From: Acanthaster planci
Taxonomy: Eukaryota; Echinodermata; Asteroidea; Valvatida; Acanthasteridae
Assembly: GCF_001949145.1 (NCBI RefSeq)
Contig: NW_019091537.1
Span: forward strand, 64,001-128,000
Reading direction: 5' to 3'
Length of the DNA: 64,000 bases
A program made the position numbers and the translations under genes. The notes beneath the pieces are model-generated. The model saw only the letters and a program-made list of their open reading frames with translations. It had not been told where the DNA came from and did no database searches. Below are positions 11,101 through 25,149 of this stretch, in pieces (within the stretch, counting starts at the first letter, position 1; each line of letters opens with the position of its first letter).

Positions 11101-13440
11101 CGGTAATTTGTATTATATCCCTTAATCACACTCGGAAATTAACAGGTACATGTATGCTGCATTTTAAAAATCGTATGTCAGATGTGACAGGGATACCAAA
11201 AGTTTGGATCCCTAATTTATAGAACGACCCACATGCAGTATTGTATGATAATGTATGTCTTTTTTTATTGCCCTTTCAAGCTCAAATTATTCAAACTTTG
11301 CTTGTTATATTTAGCCAATTTTAAAAAAATCAGTTGATCATTCTCGGCTGCGTCCTTTTTGAAGTCTTATCCTTAAAATTTTCTCACCTTTGTCGCACCA
11401 AAGCAAGCTATATTTTTCATGTATACATGTAACTTGGCACTTAAATAAAATACAGAGAATGTTATTAACATAAATAGTTTGACTCTGCTGAATTACCAGG
11501 ATGTACTTGCAATAAAAAGTTGTCAGTAATTTTTACTTTTACTGGGCCTTATTCTGTATTTTCCTCTATATGTACAGGTACCGGTACCCCTGTAAGCTCT
11601 CCAAGAAGGAAACCAAACAATAAGTTACTTTCAGCAACATGTACCCCAAAGGATTAATTGACAAAATTTAGCTGTAGTGATATGTTTCCTTGGGTTCTTA
11701 AACCTCCCAAATCTTCCACTTTTCAAGAAGTGAAAAGGTCACACTTTGTGCTGAAAGTTGCAATGATAACTGTGATATTCTGGCAAACCCAATTTTAGGC
11801 TCACAACCTTCACTTTGTGAGTAAAGCCTCCACCTGACAGCAGAAGAAAAAAAAGAAAAAAAAAGCCAGTGACAGCCTTCAGCATGTAGTGCCATCAACA
11901 TCACGACATTGACCCCCAATGCAAATGTGAAAAAGCAAGCCCAAACAAGCGAATAATCTGCTCCCATGAGTATTTTTGATATTACAGGTACTTTCAGATA
12001 TAAGACCAAACTTTCTTCTCATGTGGTCCCCACATCAAGCATGAGATTCTTTCAGTATCATTTAATTGAACTATTGTATCCAACTACCATTTACCGGTAT
12101 CATTTACTTCATGATTGTATGGGGACCAGGAGAAGTCAAACAAGCTCTTATTCATTCGTACCCAGCTTTTAAAAACACATTTAAATTTTGCAGCAACAGG
12201 ATTCTAGTGGATCCAGCTATTTGGCAGCATTTGGACATCATCTTATATGGAATAACGTTTTATTTTTCTAGTGCACAGGTCTACAGCAACATGGTATGAC
12301 CAGAAACCAGAGACTTTTGTGGGCCACTGAGGAGTGGGGATGGTTCGAATACATTTTAATGATGGCCCCTGAATAGGAATTTTAAAACAGTGTGTGTGAC
12401 TTACCATAATTTAACCCTTACAGTGTACAGTACTTTGGTAATGTCAGTGATAAATCCAGCTAATACATTTATCTTATCTTTTTTCATTAATTAAGATAAT
12501 TTTGTATTAAATTGGAAGTACAAACATAAAGGGCAGTACAGCTCCCCAATTTATAATAAACATCATGTAATTACCAGTATACCTGTATACACAAATTTTA
12601 ATAATCTTGGATTTCATTTGCATGGTGTCTGATTGCATTAACATTTTGTAGGATGCACATACATGTAATTCTCACATTAACCACGAAGGGCAGTTGATTA
12701 CTCGCAAGATACAGTACCGGTGTCTTAAGAAGTTGAAAAAGGACCTCTTCAAGGCTAACACTTGGTGGCGCACCAATATTGCACCTCCTTAAGGGCATCC
12801 TCTTGAAATGCTTTTAACGGTTTCGCACAAGGAGAGTGTTTATCAGTATTCACATCATGGGTGTGCTTTAATGAAATTATTTCAAACTATGCGTGATGAC
12901 TTGATCAACTACAAGTAGGGAATTCATGCAAGGTGGCAGATTGGCAGGTGTGCATTAGAGCCACGGCCATAAACAGGTGGTTTCATGTTTGTACATGTAC
13001 ATGGTTTGTTGATTTTCTGGTTGTACATGTGTATGAATACATCATACCGGTACATGTAGTTTTGAGTTTGGAAACATTTTGCTTTCGCCATGTTTCACCA
13101 GAATAATCACATAGGATGCTGTTACCAGTATACTTTTAAATGGATGCACCACAGTATGAAATATGCTGAAGTAGAGATCCGCGTACCGGAGATATAATTT
13201 ACAATTAATAAGTAATACAATTTACAATGTGTTGTTCAGCAAATGTGAAACAAAGATTCAGTAGTTTCAGTATGTCATAAATATGATGGTAGTAGCACAC
13301 ATGTACTGTGCATTGTACCTGTACAAAAAGTGTACACTCCATACATGTATAAATATTTCATATACCTTTATTTCCATTATGGGAAGGTGAAATATGGTAC
13401 ATGTAATGGTTGTTTTGGAGAGTGATTGATTATTTTTGTC

Positions 13441-13597
13441 TTGAGACGGTCTCCAGACCTTTTTTGTGGTTTCGGTCTCAGTCTTGGTCTCGTCCTATCA
13501 AAGTCTGGGTCTTGGGAGGGTTGGTCTTGGTCTCGAAAGTGCTGGTCTTGGTGTCAGTCTCGAATGCCTTGGTCTCGGTCTTGGTCTTAGTCTTGGA
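13441..13597. repeat. GGTCTTGGTCTCG-type simple array
   Basis: Degenerate repeats of GGTCTTGGTCTC and GGTCTCGG across about 155 bases. Such hexamer and dodecamer arrays are common simple repeats in animal genomes. The open frame through it is a repeat artefact. Confidence 0.75.
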
Positions 13598-14509
13598 TTT
13601 CAAGATCTCAGATACAGCACTGTTCAGTAGAACTGTGTACCTTTAAATCTAATACATGTAGAAGCAAATTCCATTTGGGCATGTTTGTTTTACCAATTGT
13701 TGCATATTTTTGAAAACAACAATAGGCACATGTGTCTACTGTACACCACACGTGTTTTGGTATGCCAGCAGTGCTGTTTACAATGTCTAGAAATTCTCTG
13801 TGTCAGCTTGACACCTACCTCAAGCCTGGCTTCCTGATCACAGGAGGACAGGAACTGAGAGGATTCGCATTGTGTAAATATGAATTTCCTGATTTTTCAC
13901 AGCTCAAGTGTGTACTGTACCCATGTGTAAGTCTTGCACTCTACGTTAGTTACTGTGGAAGTGGAAGAGTTGGAGGGAAATAGAGGGGAAGAACGAAAAT
14001 ATACGAATAACAACGAACTTTTAAACAAAATCTGACTTGGTTCCTTGAGTTTCGAAAATGTGACGCTTGTACATGTAAGCTGAATATTGACCCGACTATT
14101 AAAAAATCCACTATACATGTATAACATACATTGTACTTGATATTTTGAAAATTCGAAACTCCAAAAAGGGAAATGCTTGATTAAGTATTGCAGACTGAAG
14201 AATTGTGAGAAAATCTGTCCCTCTGAATTATGCACCTTAGCTAAAGATCAAACTGGTCAAAAATAACAACAGCAAGAGGGGTCAGGTAGCATTAGAAAAG
14301 GGTACCGTACCATTAGCAGTGTGAATCTTCTGATCATGTTGCACCGCATTCAAGCTACCAGTCCAGTAGAAATATTCTCTTCTTATCTTTACCAGTACAT
14401 GTATTTCTAATTTCACATTTTCTGAATAACCCCCACCAAAAAATTTAGATTTGTATACAGTTGGTGAGGTTGGGAAGCAGGAAGCATGTGTACCTTTTTT
14501 AAAAACTTT

Positions 14510-14740
14510 TATGGTGACTTTCATGTACCAGTATACCGGTACCTTACGAATTTTGAGCGTAGTGCATACATGAACACTTCCATGTACATGTACATGCAAC
14601 AGCAAATACATGTCAACATGAGTATTGTACAGGTACATGTATACAAAAATGTCAACGGCATTGTCCACACCATGTACACACTAGTTTGTTGAGTAATCCG
14701 TTCCTTCCTTAGTTGTACATGTACAAGTTTACACGAGTAC
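14510..14740. repeat. cluster of ACATGT/ACCGGT palindromic runs
   Basis: Runs such as CATGTACATGTACATG and TACCGGTACC alternate with unique bases. Overlapping open frames on both strands here are His/Val/Tyr/Met-rich and not credible. Confidence 0.75.
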
Positions 14741-16764
14741 ATTGTACATCCTCATGATGTGCCTGTGGTATTTTTTCTCTTGAACTGCAGGCCTCGGACA
14801 AGTTCTTCCAGCAGTGAGTCATGGCCTGGCTCCCTCAATTCCAGGTAAAGTTCTTCCCCTTTGATTAGAATTTTACAGGTAGGCCAATGATCATGCTTTG
14901 GAAAGGCTTCCTGCTGTGGTCTCTAGAGGTCAAGCTTTTTTCCCCAAGGGATCTACAATGTTTTGAAGTTGCTGATGCTTGTTTACTATTGGAGCGGATT
15001 ACATTGTGGGTCCCTATGGAACCATCCAGACTACAAACATGGGTACACGCACATCTTTTGAACCCCTGTTTCATTTCAAACCATCAGTCATATCAGCATT
15101 TGTTGGGCTCAGTCTAAACCATGCCACCAGTGGCATAATGAGGGGGGGGAAGCATTCCCTCTTCTCCCAGCCGATGCCCGTGCTGCTGGGCCATACTGGT
15201 ATTTTAAAAAAATCAAATTATTAGGGTTTCAATTGGCAGCAGTGCAGTGTCTGGACCGGGCATTACAGTGCATGGGTGCATGTAGACTCTCTAAATCCGT
15301 AGAGAAGCCATTTCTGATGTGGTCCCACACTTGTTTGCAAGTCGTATACATATCTGCTTGTGCCACACACTAATGCCTCACTCACCTTGCCAAAATGCAT
15401 ACGCGTCTCAACTTACATGTACCGGTACATGTACACAGTAACATACGCAACGTATGCGCAGGTGTGGCACCAACTCACCAGTGGCTTCTCGTGGGATAAG
15501 TCCATACGTGTACAAAACCAAGCATGTTTAGTTGGCTGTAAGCTTACACAGAGAATAAAAGTTCTGCCACTGTAAAAGAAAGAGGGAATGCAGGGATTTT
15601 CTTTGCAAAGGACCGAGTTCTGAACTTGCTGTGAGTTTCCGAAGGGGGCTTAAAAGAGAAAGTCCACTGGGAACATGGCTTGATCACCTAATCTAGTGGT
15701 TGCTGTATGCTTTACGGGCCAGTTCAAGCCCAGGAAACTCACACCCGATTGATTTCACTTTAGGGCACAGCATCTGCTTCTTGCTTGTTCTTTCGTTCTC
15801 CTTCCAGTAAAAGTGACGAAGACCTGTTCAAGACTGTTACCCCGTAGCTACATGTACAGTAGGTGTACATGTAAATAACACTCAAGGTCTTAGGTTTGGT
15901 TTTTATAATGTATCCCTGTGCAGTCCATGTTTTTTGCCCCTTTTGTCATGATGGTGTGTGTGTGTGTAGTCTGAAATTTCACAGGTCTGTGGGCAAATGT
16001 TCACACGTACAGCTACATACATGTACATGTAGCAAGTGTGCATGTGGAAAATGTACCGATGCCAATGTGCTGGAAATGCAAATAAAAGGGGAAAAGACAT
16101 AATTTAACAGGTATATATTTAATTACTCTCTCAGTTAAGACTTTCCTTGCGAACAGTGGTCTAGGTGTGAACAATGTTTGCCTAACCTTTCGTAAGTTTT
16201 ACAATAGTTTCATCATTTCCCCCTTCCCTGACAATTGTGGATACCACTTACGGTACATAAATTTCAATTTAAACAGGTACAGTGTAAATGTACTGGTCAA
16301 GGTGCTGTGGTTTATTTGCCATTCATCCAAACATTTCTTGTGAATCATTTGCATAACACACCCTTGTTACAGTCAATTTTCACACTGTTTTCAATTGCTT
16401 TATATGAAGATTTTTGGAAATGTTCCCTTTGCCTGTGTTTATTTACACTGGTGTGCACATACGGTACCTAGTTTTTCTTGAGAGGAACAGATCAGTTAGG
16501 AAGAAATGCTAATAATGTGTTTCACTCCAATGTGCATGTAGTGCTAAAATCTTGGCTGTAAGACCTACACATTTGTATTCATTCAAAACTGTCTGGTCTG
16601 TCTTGATTCATTATTGGCATGTCTGGCCCCAACCCTATTTTGGTGTACAGATAAACTGGATCTCTCAGGATCAGTCAACCCAACCTCATAGCCTGATCCA
16701 GACTCTCCTCCCCCTCAATCCGTTGGTACAGTGGGTGGTACACCACACGCCAGATGACCCCTTG

Positions 16765-16985
16765 ACTTACATGTACATACATGTACATCTTTTGGGGATG
16801 CTGTTTTCAGACTGCATGCACATGTACATGTACAGTACGTTCTACATGTCCATGTATAGTGTACATGTACATGTATGCTCATGTACTAGTCATACCGTAC
16901 ATACATGTACATGTACACGATGCATTTGATTTGTGTAAGTCCCGGCCACATGGCTTGAGAATGAGATTACATGTTCATGTAGGGT
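16765..16985. repeat. cluster of ACATGTAC palindromic runs
   Basis: At least ten ACATGTAC or ATGTACAT words within 220 bases, separated by short unique pieces. One of the densest clusters in the window. Confidence 0.8.
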
Positions 16986-17394
16986 AGCTAAAGTTTTATT
17001 GGAAAGGGTAGGGTGTCAGGTTGCCTGCTTGTCCAGTTGGGAAAAAGCAAGTGCCTGGATGGTGATTTGATGCAAATTGTGCTAATTCCCATCAGGTTTG
17101 CTACCAGTGTGGGCCTTTTGACCTCCTGTGTGTTATGCCATCAACCTTCTTTTAGCATTTGTTTCCCTGTTTGTGCCAAGTTGCTGCATACACAGTGCAT
17201 TACATGTGGGTTGATACATTGGAAATATATGGCTTTTTGGCAAGAGGCTACCATTTGCTGGGTGATATTTGTTTTTGATAAATTACCAGTATTGTTCTTG
17301 CCAAACTTTTCTCAAATCCTTGCTTGTGCTGGTACAAGTCATCATTAAGCAAATTACAGAGTAGAAATTCCTACCAAATTATGGAAGTTCATAA

Positions 17395-18120
17395 CACATG
17401 TACATCTATACATCATCGTACTGTACATGGACTGTACATGTAGTGTGTCTACCGTATAAATACATATATGTACACATGTACCTGTACCATACCGGTACAG
17501 GGTACATGCAGCTGTCTGGTACATGTAAACTTGACTTGGCATACCGGTATCCTCTTGGCTACTACCTACCAGCGCCGCATACCCCACCGTACTGTACATG
17601 TATGTGCAAACAGGTAAAGAATAACTGGAATCAGATGGAATTTTGTGGGGAAGAAGGATTTTTGTATTGATAAAAATTGTCAAAGTGATGAGAATATTCT
17701 GCAGGATACATGAATTTGTTCACAGTGTATCGGTACACTCGATCTCTCCAAAATGTCGACCTGTGCCTGCATGCACATGTACATTTGTACATTATACCGG
17801 GTACTCGTACATGTACTTGCCGTTAGGTACGGTACCGGTACATATGATATACATGTACCCTCCATAGACTACCGTTATTATGGAGACTCCATAGATTACC
17901 GTTATGGTACGGTAGGCCCCACGTGTACCATTATTATTACACATGTGGTGCTCTTCACTGTGTCCAGGTACATGTTGTACAGTACATGCACCGCATCAGT
18001 ACATGTACACGCGCATGTTCTTCAGATGAAATGATGGTAGTTCTTACATGTAAATTTATGCCACCAACACATATACAGTACTTTACATACACATGCATGT
18101 ACTGGTATGGCACCGGTACC
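17395..18120. repeat. large ACATGTAC/ACCGGTAC cluster with local duplication
   Basis: Over 700 bases dominated by ACATGTAC, GGTACCGGTAC and related palindromes. At 17860-17907 a 27-base unit (CTCCATAGACTACCGTTAT) is tandemly doubled. Confidence 0.8.
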
Positions 18121-18724
18121 TACTGGTATAACCTGTCAGGTTGATTGTTCATGGAAGAACTTTGACCTGTGTGAACAACGCTAAGAAAAGAAAGTGTGTA
18201 TATATACATGTACTTGTACATGTATATGGATGTCCTGGAAGTTCTCAGTGCTTCAAGAGAATTTAATTCATAAAATGTAAAATCACTTGCACAGCTCAAA
18301 ATCGATATCCTTTTTCTTCCCTTTAACTTCACTTCATAAAGTAACCATTTTTCTTCCCCTACATGTACATGTATTTTGAGCCACTGCAATACCCACATAC
18401 TCATATGCTGTCCTTGCTGTGTCTATTCTTGTATTCTGGTTCAATAAACCCATATTGATTAGTACAGTGTGAGCACTGTGTACCGGTACCTTAAGCTTAA
18501 GAGTAGAAAGCAAAGCATTCCTAGACTGTTCAGTCCCTGTAATACTATTAGGCAGAAAAACGAGCACAGGCATCCTTTCTCTGGTGGACGATGTTTTGCT
18601 GTGATATGGTCTATTACATGTACCAATGTATACATGTATGGCCAATGTTGACACTCACTTAAACAAGGCATATGCATGCACGTGTAAGAAAAGGTTTTGT
18701 TTCTTTAACTAAAGGAGGACAGTC

Positions 18725-18900
18725 TGGCACACACACACATGTACATGTACATGTATGCACATGTACTTGAACACTGTACTACTGTACTCGTACCATGGCA
18801 CGAGACATCTTCCTATGGACATGTACATACTTGTACATGCACGCACATGTATTCAGGAATCTACATGTACTGGTACATATACATGTACATGTAGCTCTAT
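18725..18900. repeat. ACATGTACATGT and CA repeat cluster
   Basis: A short CACACACA tract passes directly into ACATGTACATGTACATGT and further copies, suggesting growth of one simple repeat from another. Confidence 0.75.
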
Positions 18901-19816
18901 TTGTGTGAATTTTACCAAGGCATCCAAACTCCGGATTGATGCTTGGTGCCAAGTTAACTGCCACTCCTTTTCTTCTACCGGTAAGCTACCTGTTTCTTCT
19001 CCTCTTACGTCTACATCAAAATAAGGCAGGCTTCACAAGGACTGGGATAGGTTTAGAACAGACACTCTGTGCTGTGTGTCTACAGCATTAAATATTTGAG
19101 GTTAAATCTTAAGGATACTTTTTTTTTCATGTTCACCAAAGTTTATTATATACTGTAAATCAACTTAAAACAAGAATTTCCTGCTTCCTTTCTAAGTCTA
19201 AGTCTAAAACTTCTTTAGAGTAGCCCATTTTTCACTCACCAATTGATGTGAAGTAACAGTGTTGCCTACCGGTACATGTGGTATACATGTATGTGCCTGT
19301 GTATGTTTTTGTTATGTTTAGTGTTACATGTAGAACGAGTGTAACGGGCTAAATACAGTCATTTACAACATGCGGTACGGTTATCAAAATTTTCCCTGCT
19401 AAATTTGGCCTACTGGTAATTCAGGACATGTTATTGCTTTCAGATGGCTTAATATATGTTTGGGTAGGTCACTGCAGGAAAAATTTGTGGCGTCCGTATT
19501 TATGTGTGGAATTCTTTCCAGAAAGGCACTCAGATTTGGGATGATTTTTAGTTATTTAATTTTTGAATATTTCATAAATGAAGCAGGGAATTTAGCTTCA
19601 AAGTACTACTACGTACTACATGTACATGTGGGGGTCATGAAAAGTGTCAGGCTGTCATTTGACTTCTGCCTCCCTACCACTTCTATCAACATACATGTAC
19701 ATGTATGTGCCAACCTACATGTACCCAGTACATTATCCCTTCAGTATCTACGTGTATACGTCTTTGACAGTGAACATTAAGTACATTTGAAAATGTACAG
19801 TACATATGAAGTTAAT

Positions 19817-19963
19817 AGAGGGGCTGCACGGAGCACCCTCGCAGAGGACAGGTCTTTGTTCCTGTGTGATATGCTTGAGTACACCCTATAGTACTTCATA
19901 GTCATACAAATCTAAATAATAAACATGTCCTCTCTGAGGGTGCTTCATGCATGCAGCCCCTCT
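19817..19963. mobile_element. foldback MITE, 147 bases
   Basis: Left arm AGAGGGGCTGCACGGAGC to 19850 and right arm from 19928 ending CAGCCCCTCT are inverted copies over about 34 bases, including GAGCACCCTCGCAGAGGAC against GTCCTCTCTGAGGGTGCTTC. GTTA lies close to the left end and directly after the right end, a candidate target duplication. No coding capacity. Confidence 0.72.
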
Positions 19964-21429
19964 GTTAGTGTTGAATGGAAATGATAACAAACAATCCAAC
20001 AAACCTGTCAAAAATGGTACATCAGTCACATTAATGCCCTTTCTTTTCTGTACTTAAATTTTGCTTTTCAGCATGCTGATGGTGACACTGGTATCAGTAC
20101 ATGTACTGTTCATATGTAAGTAAGATGAACACAGACACCTGTCCCCTCTGTGCATAGTGAATGTATGGAAGAGCTCACTGTGCTGGCATCACGTACACAA
20201 TGCATCCTGGCCTGCTCCAGTACCTTGCCAGACACTCTGTGTCCCTAGCAGGACAGAGTATTACATAACAGTGTTGACCAGTGTGGTTGGACAGTGCCTG
20301 TTGATTGGCTGGCTGTGAGCATGAGCAGTGGCTCCTTTATTGCACGTAGGGAGGTTGGTGTGTGGGTGTGAGGAGTGAATGCACTTTTAGGGTAGGGGTA
20401 CAAGTGAAGGGGAACATGTACAAATGTGGCAGTATTGTTTTACTGGTGCTGGGATTTAGGAAAGCAAAAAGGGTGATCACATGTATTGTACATGTACCTG
20501 TCAGTACAGAAGGTCTCTTCATTCACTGTTACTTCAGTACCTCTAAGTGTAAAAAACTGGTGGATATTTAATTTTAGAATGTTGATACAAATTGCCACCC
20601 ACTTTTACATACATGTACATGTGTGATGCACATGTACATGGTATACATGTGCAGTGTACATGTGTAACTAGAGGGGCCCAGAATATTTGTTTGCTGTTAG
20701 TTGTTCTTGTATCCTTTTGGTGATTGCTATTGTTTTCTGAGACAAAGGAAGGTGAGCAAATATGAACTAGGATTTTCTTGGAAAGATTAAATTTGCTCTT
20801 TATGGAAGAGGTGTGTTCAGAATGGTGCATGCACCTTGAACTTTTGAACTGCTTGGGGAAGCAGCTTGTGATATAAGCTGTTGAATAATTCAAAAGGTGA
20901 TGATACGCTGAGCCCAACTATGGTAAGTGAAACAACTGGCCACATGTGCAGGCTCTCATGGGGAGATTTACTCAATCAAATGTCCCGTCCACAGAGAATG
21001 AGTTTTCCCAATGACATCACATGGTCCAAGGCTACATGAATTAGCAATGAGCCATTTGCTGGTCAACGCAAGTTGTGTCATCACATCCTGTCCTTTGGAG
21101 GGACAGAGAAACAGCTAGACGGGAGACAAATAGTGGTCTTTTGATGTGGTGGGCGTTGTTGATATCGTTCCATTGAGGAAGCTTGTACAAGTGGATCGAG
21201 GATTTGTGACTTGGGAGTCAGTTTGATAGTGTTGTGTTCATCAAGAACATGTATGTTGCCGAATGAGTAGACCGATCTTGCTGGCACTCCTTGGATTTTA
21301 CTGTTAGAAGAGACTGTGATATGAAGTCCTGAGCAAGAATATGTAATGGAGAGCCACCATTCACCAACAAGCCCCTACTCGTATGTATAAATTTACATGT
21401 AATGTGGCAGTTAAAACTTACAAGCATTT

Positions 21430-21790
21430 TTATGTATTGTACATGTACTGGTACATGTATATCTGTATGTACCCGTACTGCCCATACTGTACATGAACAT
21501 GTACTGGGGTACATGACTACAATGAACATGTAATGGCACAATTACGAAGGTTGCTCTTTCATTGCAGTGTGTAATCTACTGCACGGGTACATGAAGTATA
21601 CAATGTCCATGTACCGATACATGACGGTAGACTACCCAGTATATGTGCCGGTACATGTAACTACATGTACATGTACAGTACCGGTACCATATGTAGTCTG
21701 CAATTGTCATGCACTGTTTTGCTGTACATGTACATGTGTGCACCTTACCATATCGTACATGTACATGTTGTACATGTACTGGTGCATGCA
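21430..21790. repeat. ACATGTAC/ACCGGTAC cluster
   Basis: More than a dozen palindromic words, including GTACATGTACATGTAC and CAGTACCGGTACC, in 360 bases. Confidence 0.78.
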
Positions 21791-22117
21791 TTTCTAACTC
21801 TGACATTTTCAGGCTTTGAGAAATGAATCACTTCAGTCTTCAGATGGTCAGTTTAACACTTTGGTTGTTTAAACACTGAAGCATTGGCATTATTATACAT
21901 TGTAGCGGTATCTACCACCAGCAGACATGGTTGACTTCAAAATAAGCAAATAAGCTAATGGCCTGCCAGGGAATGAGGGTGGTTATATTGGTTTAAACTT
22001 ATTTGTTAAAGATACAATGTACATGTATCAGTACACTGAGTACTTGTACATGTATGTACCGTACATAAAGTTTGTTCTCAAACATTGACTGCCATTTTGC
22101 ATCGGAAGGGCGCCAAT

Positions 22118-22255
22118 AGAGGCTTTGCATGGTAGCCATCTTGCAGGCCAGTGCTTTTGCTCCGCAGGGTATGTACATTGTGCATTTACAAAGGAGGTTT
22201 CTCTGTGGAACATAAGAACTGCCCTGCAAAAAGATTGCTACCATGTGTAGCCTCT
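22118..22255. mobile_element. foldback MITE, 138 bases
   Basis: The arm starting AGAGGCTTTGCATGGTAGCC and the arm ending GATTGCTACCATGTGTAGCCTCT are inverted copies over about 47 bases with a few changes (ATGGTAGC(C/A)ATCTT, TGCAGG(C/G)CAGT). The loop is about 45 bases. No coding capacity. Confidence 0.7.
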
Positions 22256-24806
22256 AAAGCTTCTGCCTAAGCATTGTTTCTTTGTTCATTTTGGAGGTGT
22301 TTTCTTGTGTACATTTTAATGTTTTGCTTGCAATGCAAGATTTTTTTACACCGGTACATGTAGGTAGCCAACCTACCGGTAGCTAGCAAGGCACCGAGAT
22401 TTACTGATCTGGCGGCATGCCACAAGTCACCTGGTGTGAAAAGTATCCTCTCACGAGCAGTAGGATACTTGTAGATTTGTAAATACCGGTACACTGTACA
22501 TGTACTGGGTACATGTACCGGTATATCGGTTCATGTAGTGGTACATTGTGCAGACTATCGGCTAAAAAAGTGTAAAAACTGGCAAGCTTCCGCCAGCAGT
22601 GTACATGTACCCCCGTAGAGTCGTTGAACATCTGAGTGGCTGCAAACAGAACAAAGTTTCACACTGGACACTTTCAAGCGTGACACCCTTGATCATTATT
22701 TCGTTGGTCATGTGATCCCTTGTTAAACCTGCTTGTCCAACCGGTACACGCATGTACATGTACCAATACTTTGTCCTGTGTTTGATGGAAGCGGTATTTC
22801 ACTACAGGAAGTGTAGTTCTTCAGTGTTGGACAAAATCTTGATGGGGACACAATCCTTATAAGTGGACCCCTGTGTTACCTGTAACTACAAATTTTGTTT
22901 GATTATCTTGAAAGGTATTTTTGTTTTGCTTAGTTTAAAAAGTATTTGTGCACCTTAAGTATTCATCCCATCCTCTTTCTCACCTACAACGCCTTCATCT
23001 CATTCATGTACATTTTACATGTACATATACATGCTAATAAAATTGATGTGTACTGCCGTGGCCCATTTATGTACTGTACATGTGTCATCAATATTTATAC
23101 CACTGCATCACATTGCTACGCAGTAAATGACTATACCAGAACACACACGGTGAAGCATTCAGCAGCAAGGCCTTAGTGGTGTCGTCATCATCAGCATTGT
23201 TTTGGATACCAGGTTCGAAGCCCACCACCAGGCAGAACGGGGTCGGATCTTCCAACCAGGCAGCGGCAGAGCCAACCTTGAACCAGATTTGGGATCTAAT
23301 AATAGATTCAGCAAGCGAGAAATTTCAACTAGCGACCACTGGTGGATGACTCAGTCACATTGCCCTGTAATAACTGACAGGACAGGAGTAGCCGTCCTGA
23401 ACAACACGTGTTTGCATTTTACACACTCGGTATTTTCGTACCTGGAAAAATGGCACCAAACAAGAACAGTTGCGTCGAATCAAACGTGACTGCATGTACT
23501 GGTATAGGGTTCATTCTTATTCAGGATGGCCAGGATCAATTTTGATGAAAAGAATGATAAAATTTGACATGTACTGGGTACGATACCAGTACATGCACTA
23601 TGTATGATACTGCAGCCTGTGTTAGGGTTTTTGCTCTATGTACGGTACCTGGTACCAGCGCCTCCAACAGCACATGTTTATGTAGATGTACTGTTTGACA
23701 CAATGCAGTACCCATGGTGTGATACATGTACATACATGTACATGTACTATATTATTAAATCCTTTTTGTGAGTCCTTTCACTAAATTTGACTTGTTTACG
23801 CATGGATGACTTCATATTGTAACATGTTTTTAAGAAGTTATCATAATACCAGTCAGGTGGGGAGGGATGCAATTCAAACAGATCTTTGTCAAAGCAGAAT
23901 AGAGTCAGTGGCAGCTACCGGTAGTGTTCCCACAGCTTGTAAAATTATCATTTTGAGGAAAAGCTCTCATGTACATGTACATGTACACTGTACCAGTACG
24001 TCCACTTTGAAAACTTTGGCCTGTTAGGGTACCGGTACATTGTACATGTATAAATTAGTGTGAAAAGCCTCTGAAGGAAGTAAGCTAAACTGTAAGGGAA
24101 GTGGTGTGCCGGTTCTTCCTACGCAGTGGAAGTTTCTGGGAAGCGAACGGATGAACTCGAAGAATTGGACAAATCTGATTAACTTTCCAGATTACAAATT
24201 TTGTGCATGATGCTATTAATGAAACGTTACATTGTGGGTGTTTTCGTGTGTACAAGAGTCGTGTTTCAGGATTGACATGGCCATCATACTTTGCTGAATC
24301 ACCAAAGTTACTTTAATATTAGAAAATTTGAAAATTGAGAGAATCACGTGGAAACTACCCTTGAATGAACACACAATAAATTAACCTAGAAACAAGCCCC
24401 CCCCCCAGATACATGTAAGACATTCTCCGTTTTACCTTCTTTGACTTGCTTCATATTTTTCCTCTCCTCTCCATGGACCAACCAATATACATACATGTAC
24501 ATGTATGTACTTCTTCCCTTGCACATGTACATGTAAATTTATACCAGTTAGAGTCTTTTTTTTATGCACAGTGGCCTGTGGCTTTGTCTTGGTAATACTA
24601 AAAGTGATTTGACGTGCACTCTTTTTCTTGTTGATATAAATTTTCTGCACAGCTTTTGACAGACAGGAAATTGGGGACATCACCTGGGGACTGGCCACAT
24701 GTCAGCTCTGTGTAAATTGTTGTTGGAGATGTGAATTTTCGAGGAACTTGAAGAAATTAATTTCCACGTATTATCAAGAAGCGGCCCCAGTTGTCGTTTC
24801 ATTGTG

Positions 24807-25149
24807 TGTCCGGCAAAAGGTCGTAAGCACGCTTACACCCTATTGCTGGGAAGTATGATTACAGCACAAAAATGTTCCCTGGCAAAAGAAACACAGTCTC
24901 TTTATTTAGTAAAAACGGATAAAATGTGCCACAAAATCAACACAGGCTGTGCAAAAAGCAACCTTTGAACAACTTATCAAACGATTTGGGAATTTTTGTA
25001 AAAAGTTTTGCAAAGAAATCTTTATTTTTCATTAACCTAAAACATTTGCATACATACATTTTTTTACTGGGAAAGGTTTTTTTTGGCAGTGATCTTGCTT
25101 CCCAGCAAAAGGGCGTAAACGCTTATGACCTTCTTCCGGGCACCGGACA
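24807..25149. mobile_element. foldback MITE, about 343 bases
   Basis: The left end TGTCCGG and following AAAAGGTCGTAAGC, CCCTATTGCTGGGAAG mirror the right part CTTCCCAGCAAAAGGG, GCTTATGACCTTCTTCC, CCGGACA. Arms are about 50 bases with small indels. The interior is AT-rich and non-coding. Confidence 0.66.

Noticed and set aside
16552-16929. His/Val/Tyr/Met-rich frames in palindromic clusters (also near 14500, 17750, 21570 and 38600)
   Set aside because: They are translations of ACATGTAC runs; both strands are open, which is expected for palindromes.
17395-18120. CRISPR-like repeated palindromes
   Set aside because: No regular repeat-spacer spacing, a eukaryotic setting, and the words occur everywhere in the introns.
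23202-23489. 95-codon plus-strand frame near a TTCGAAGCCC word
   Set aside because: No domain likeness, no supporting splice sites, and the B-box-like word has no partner A box.
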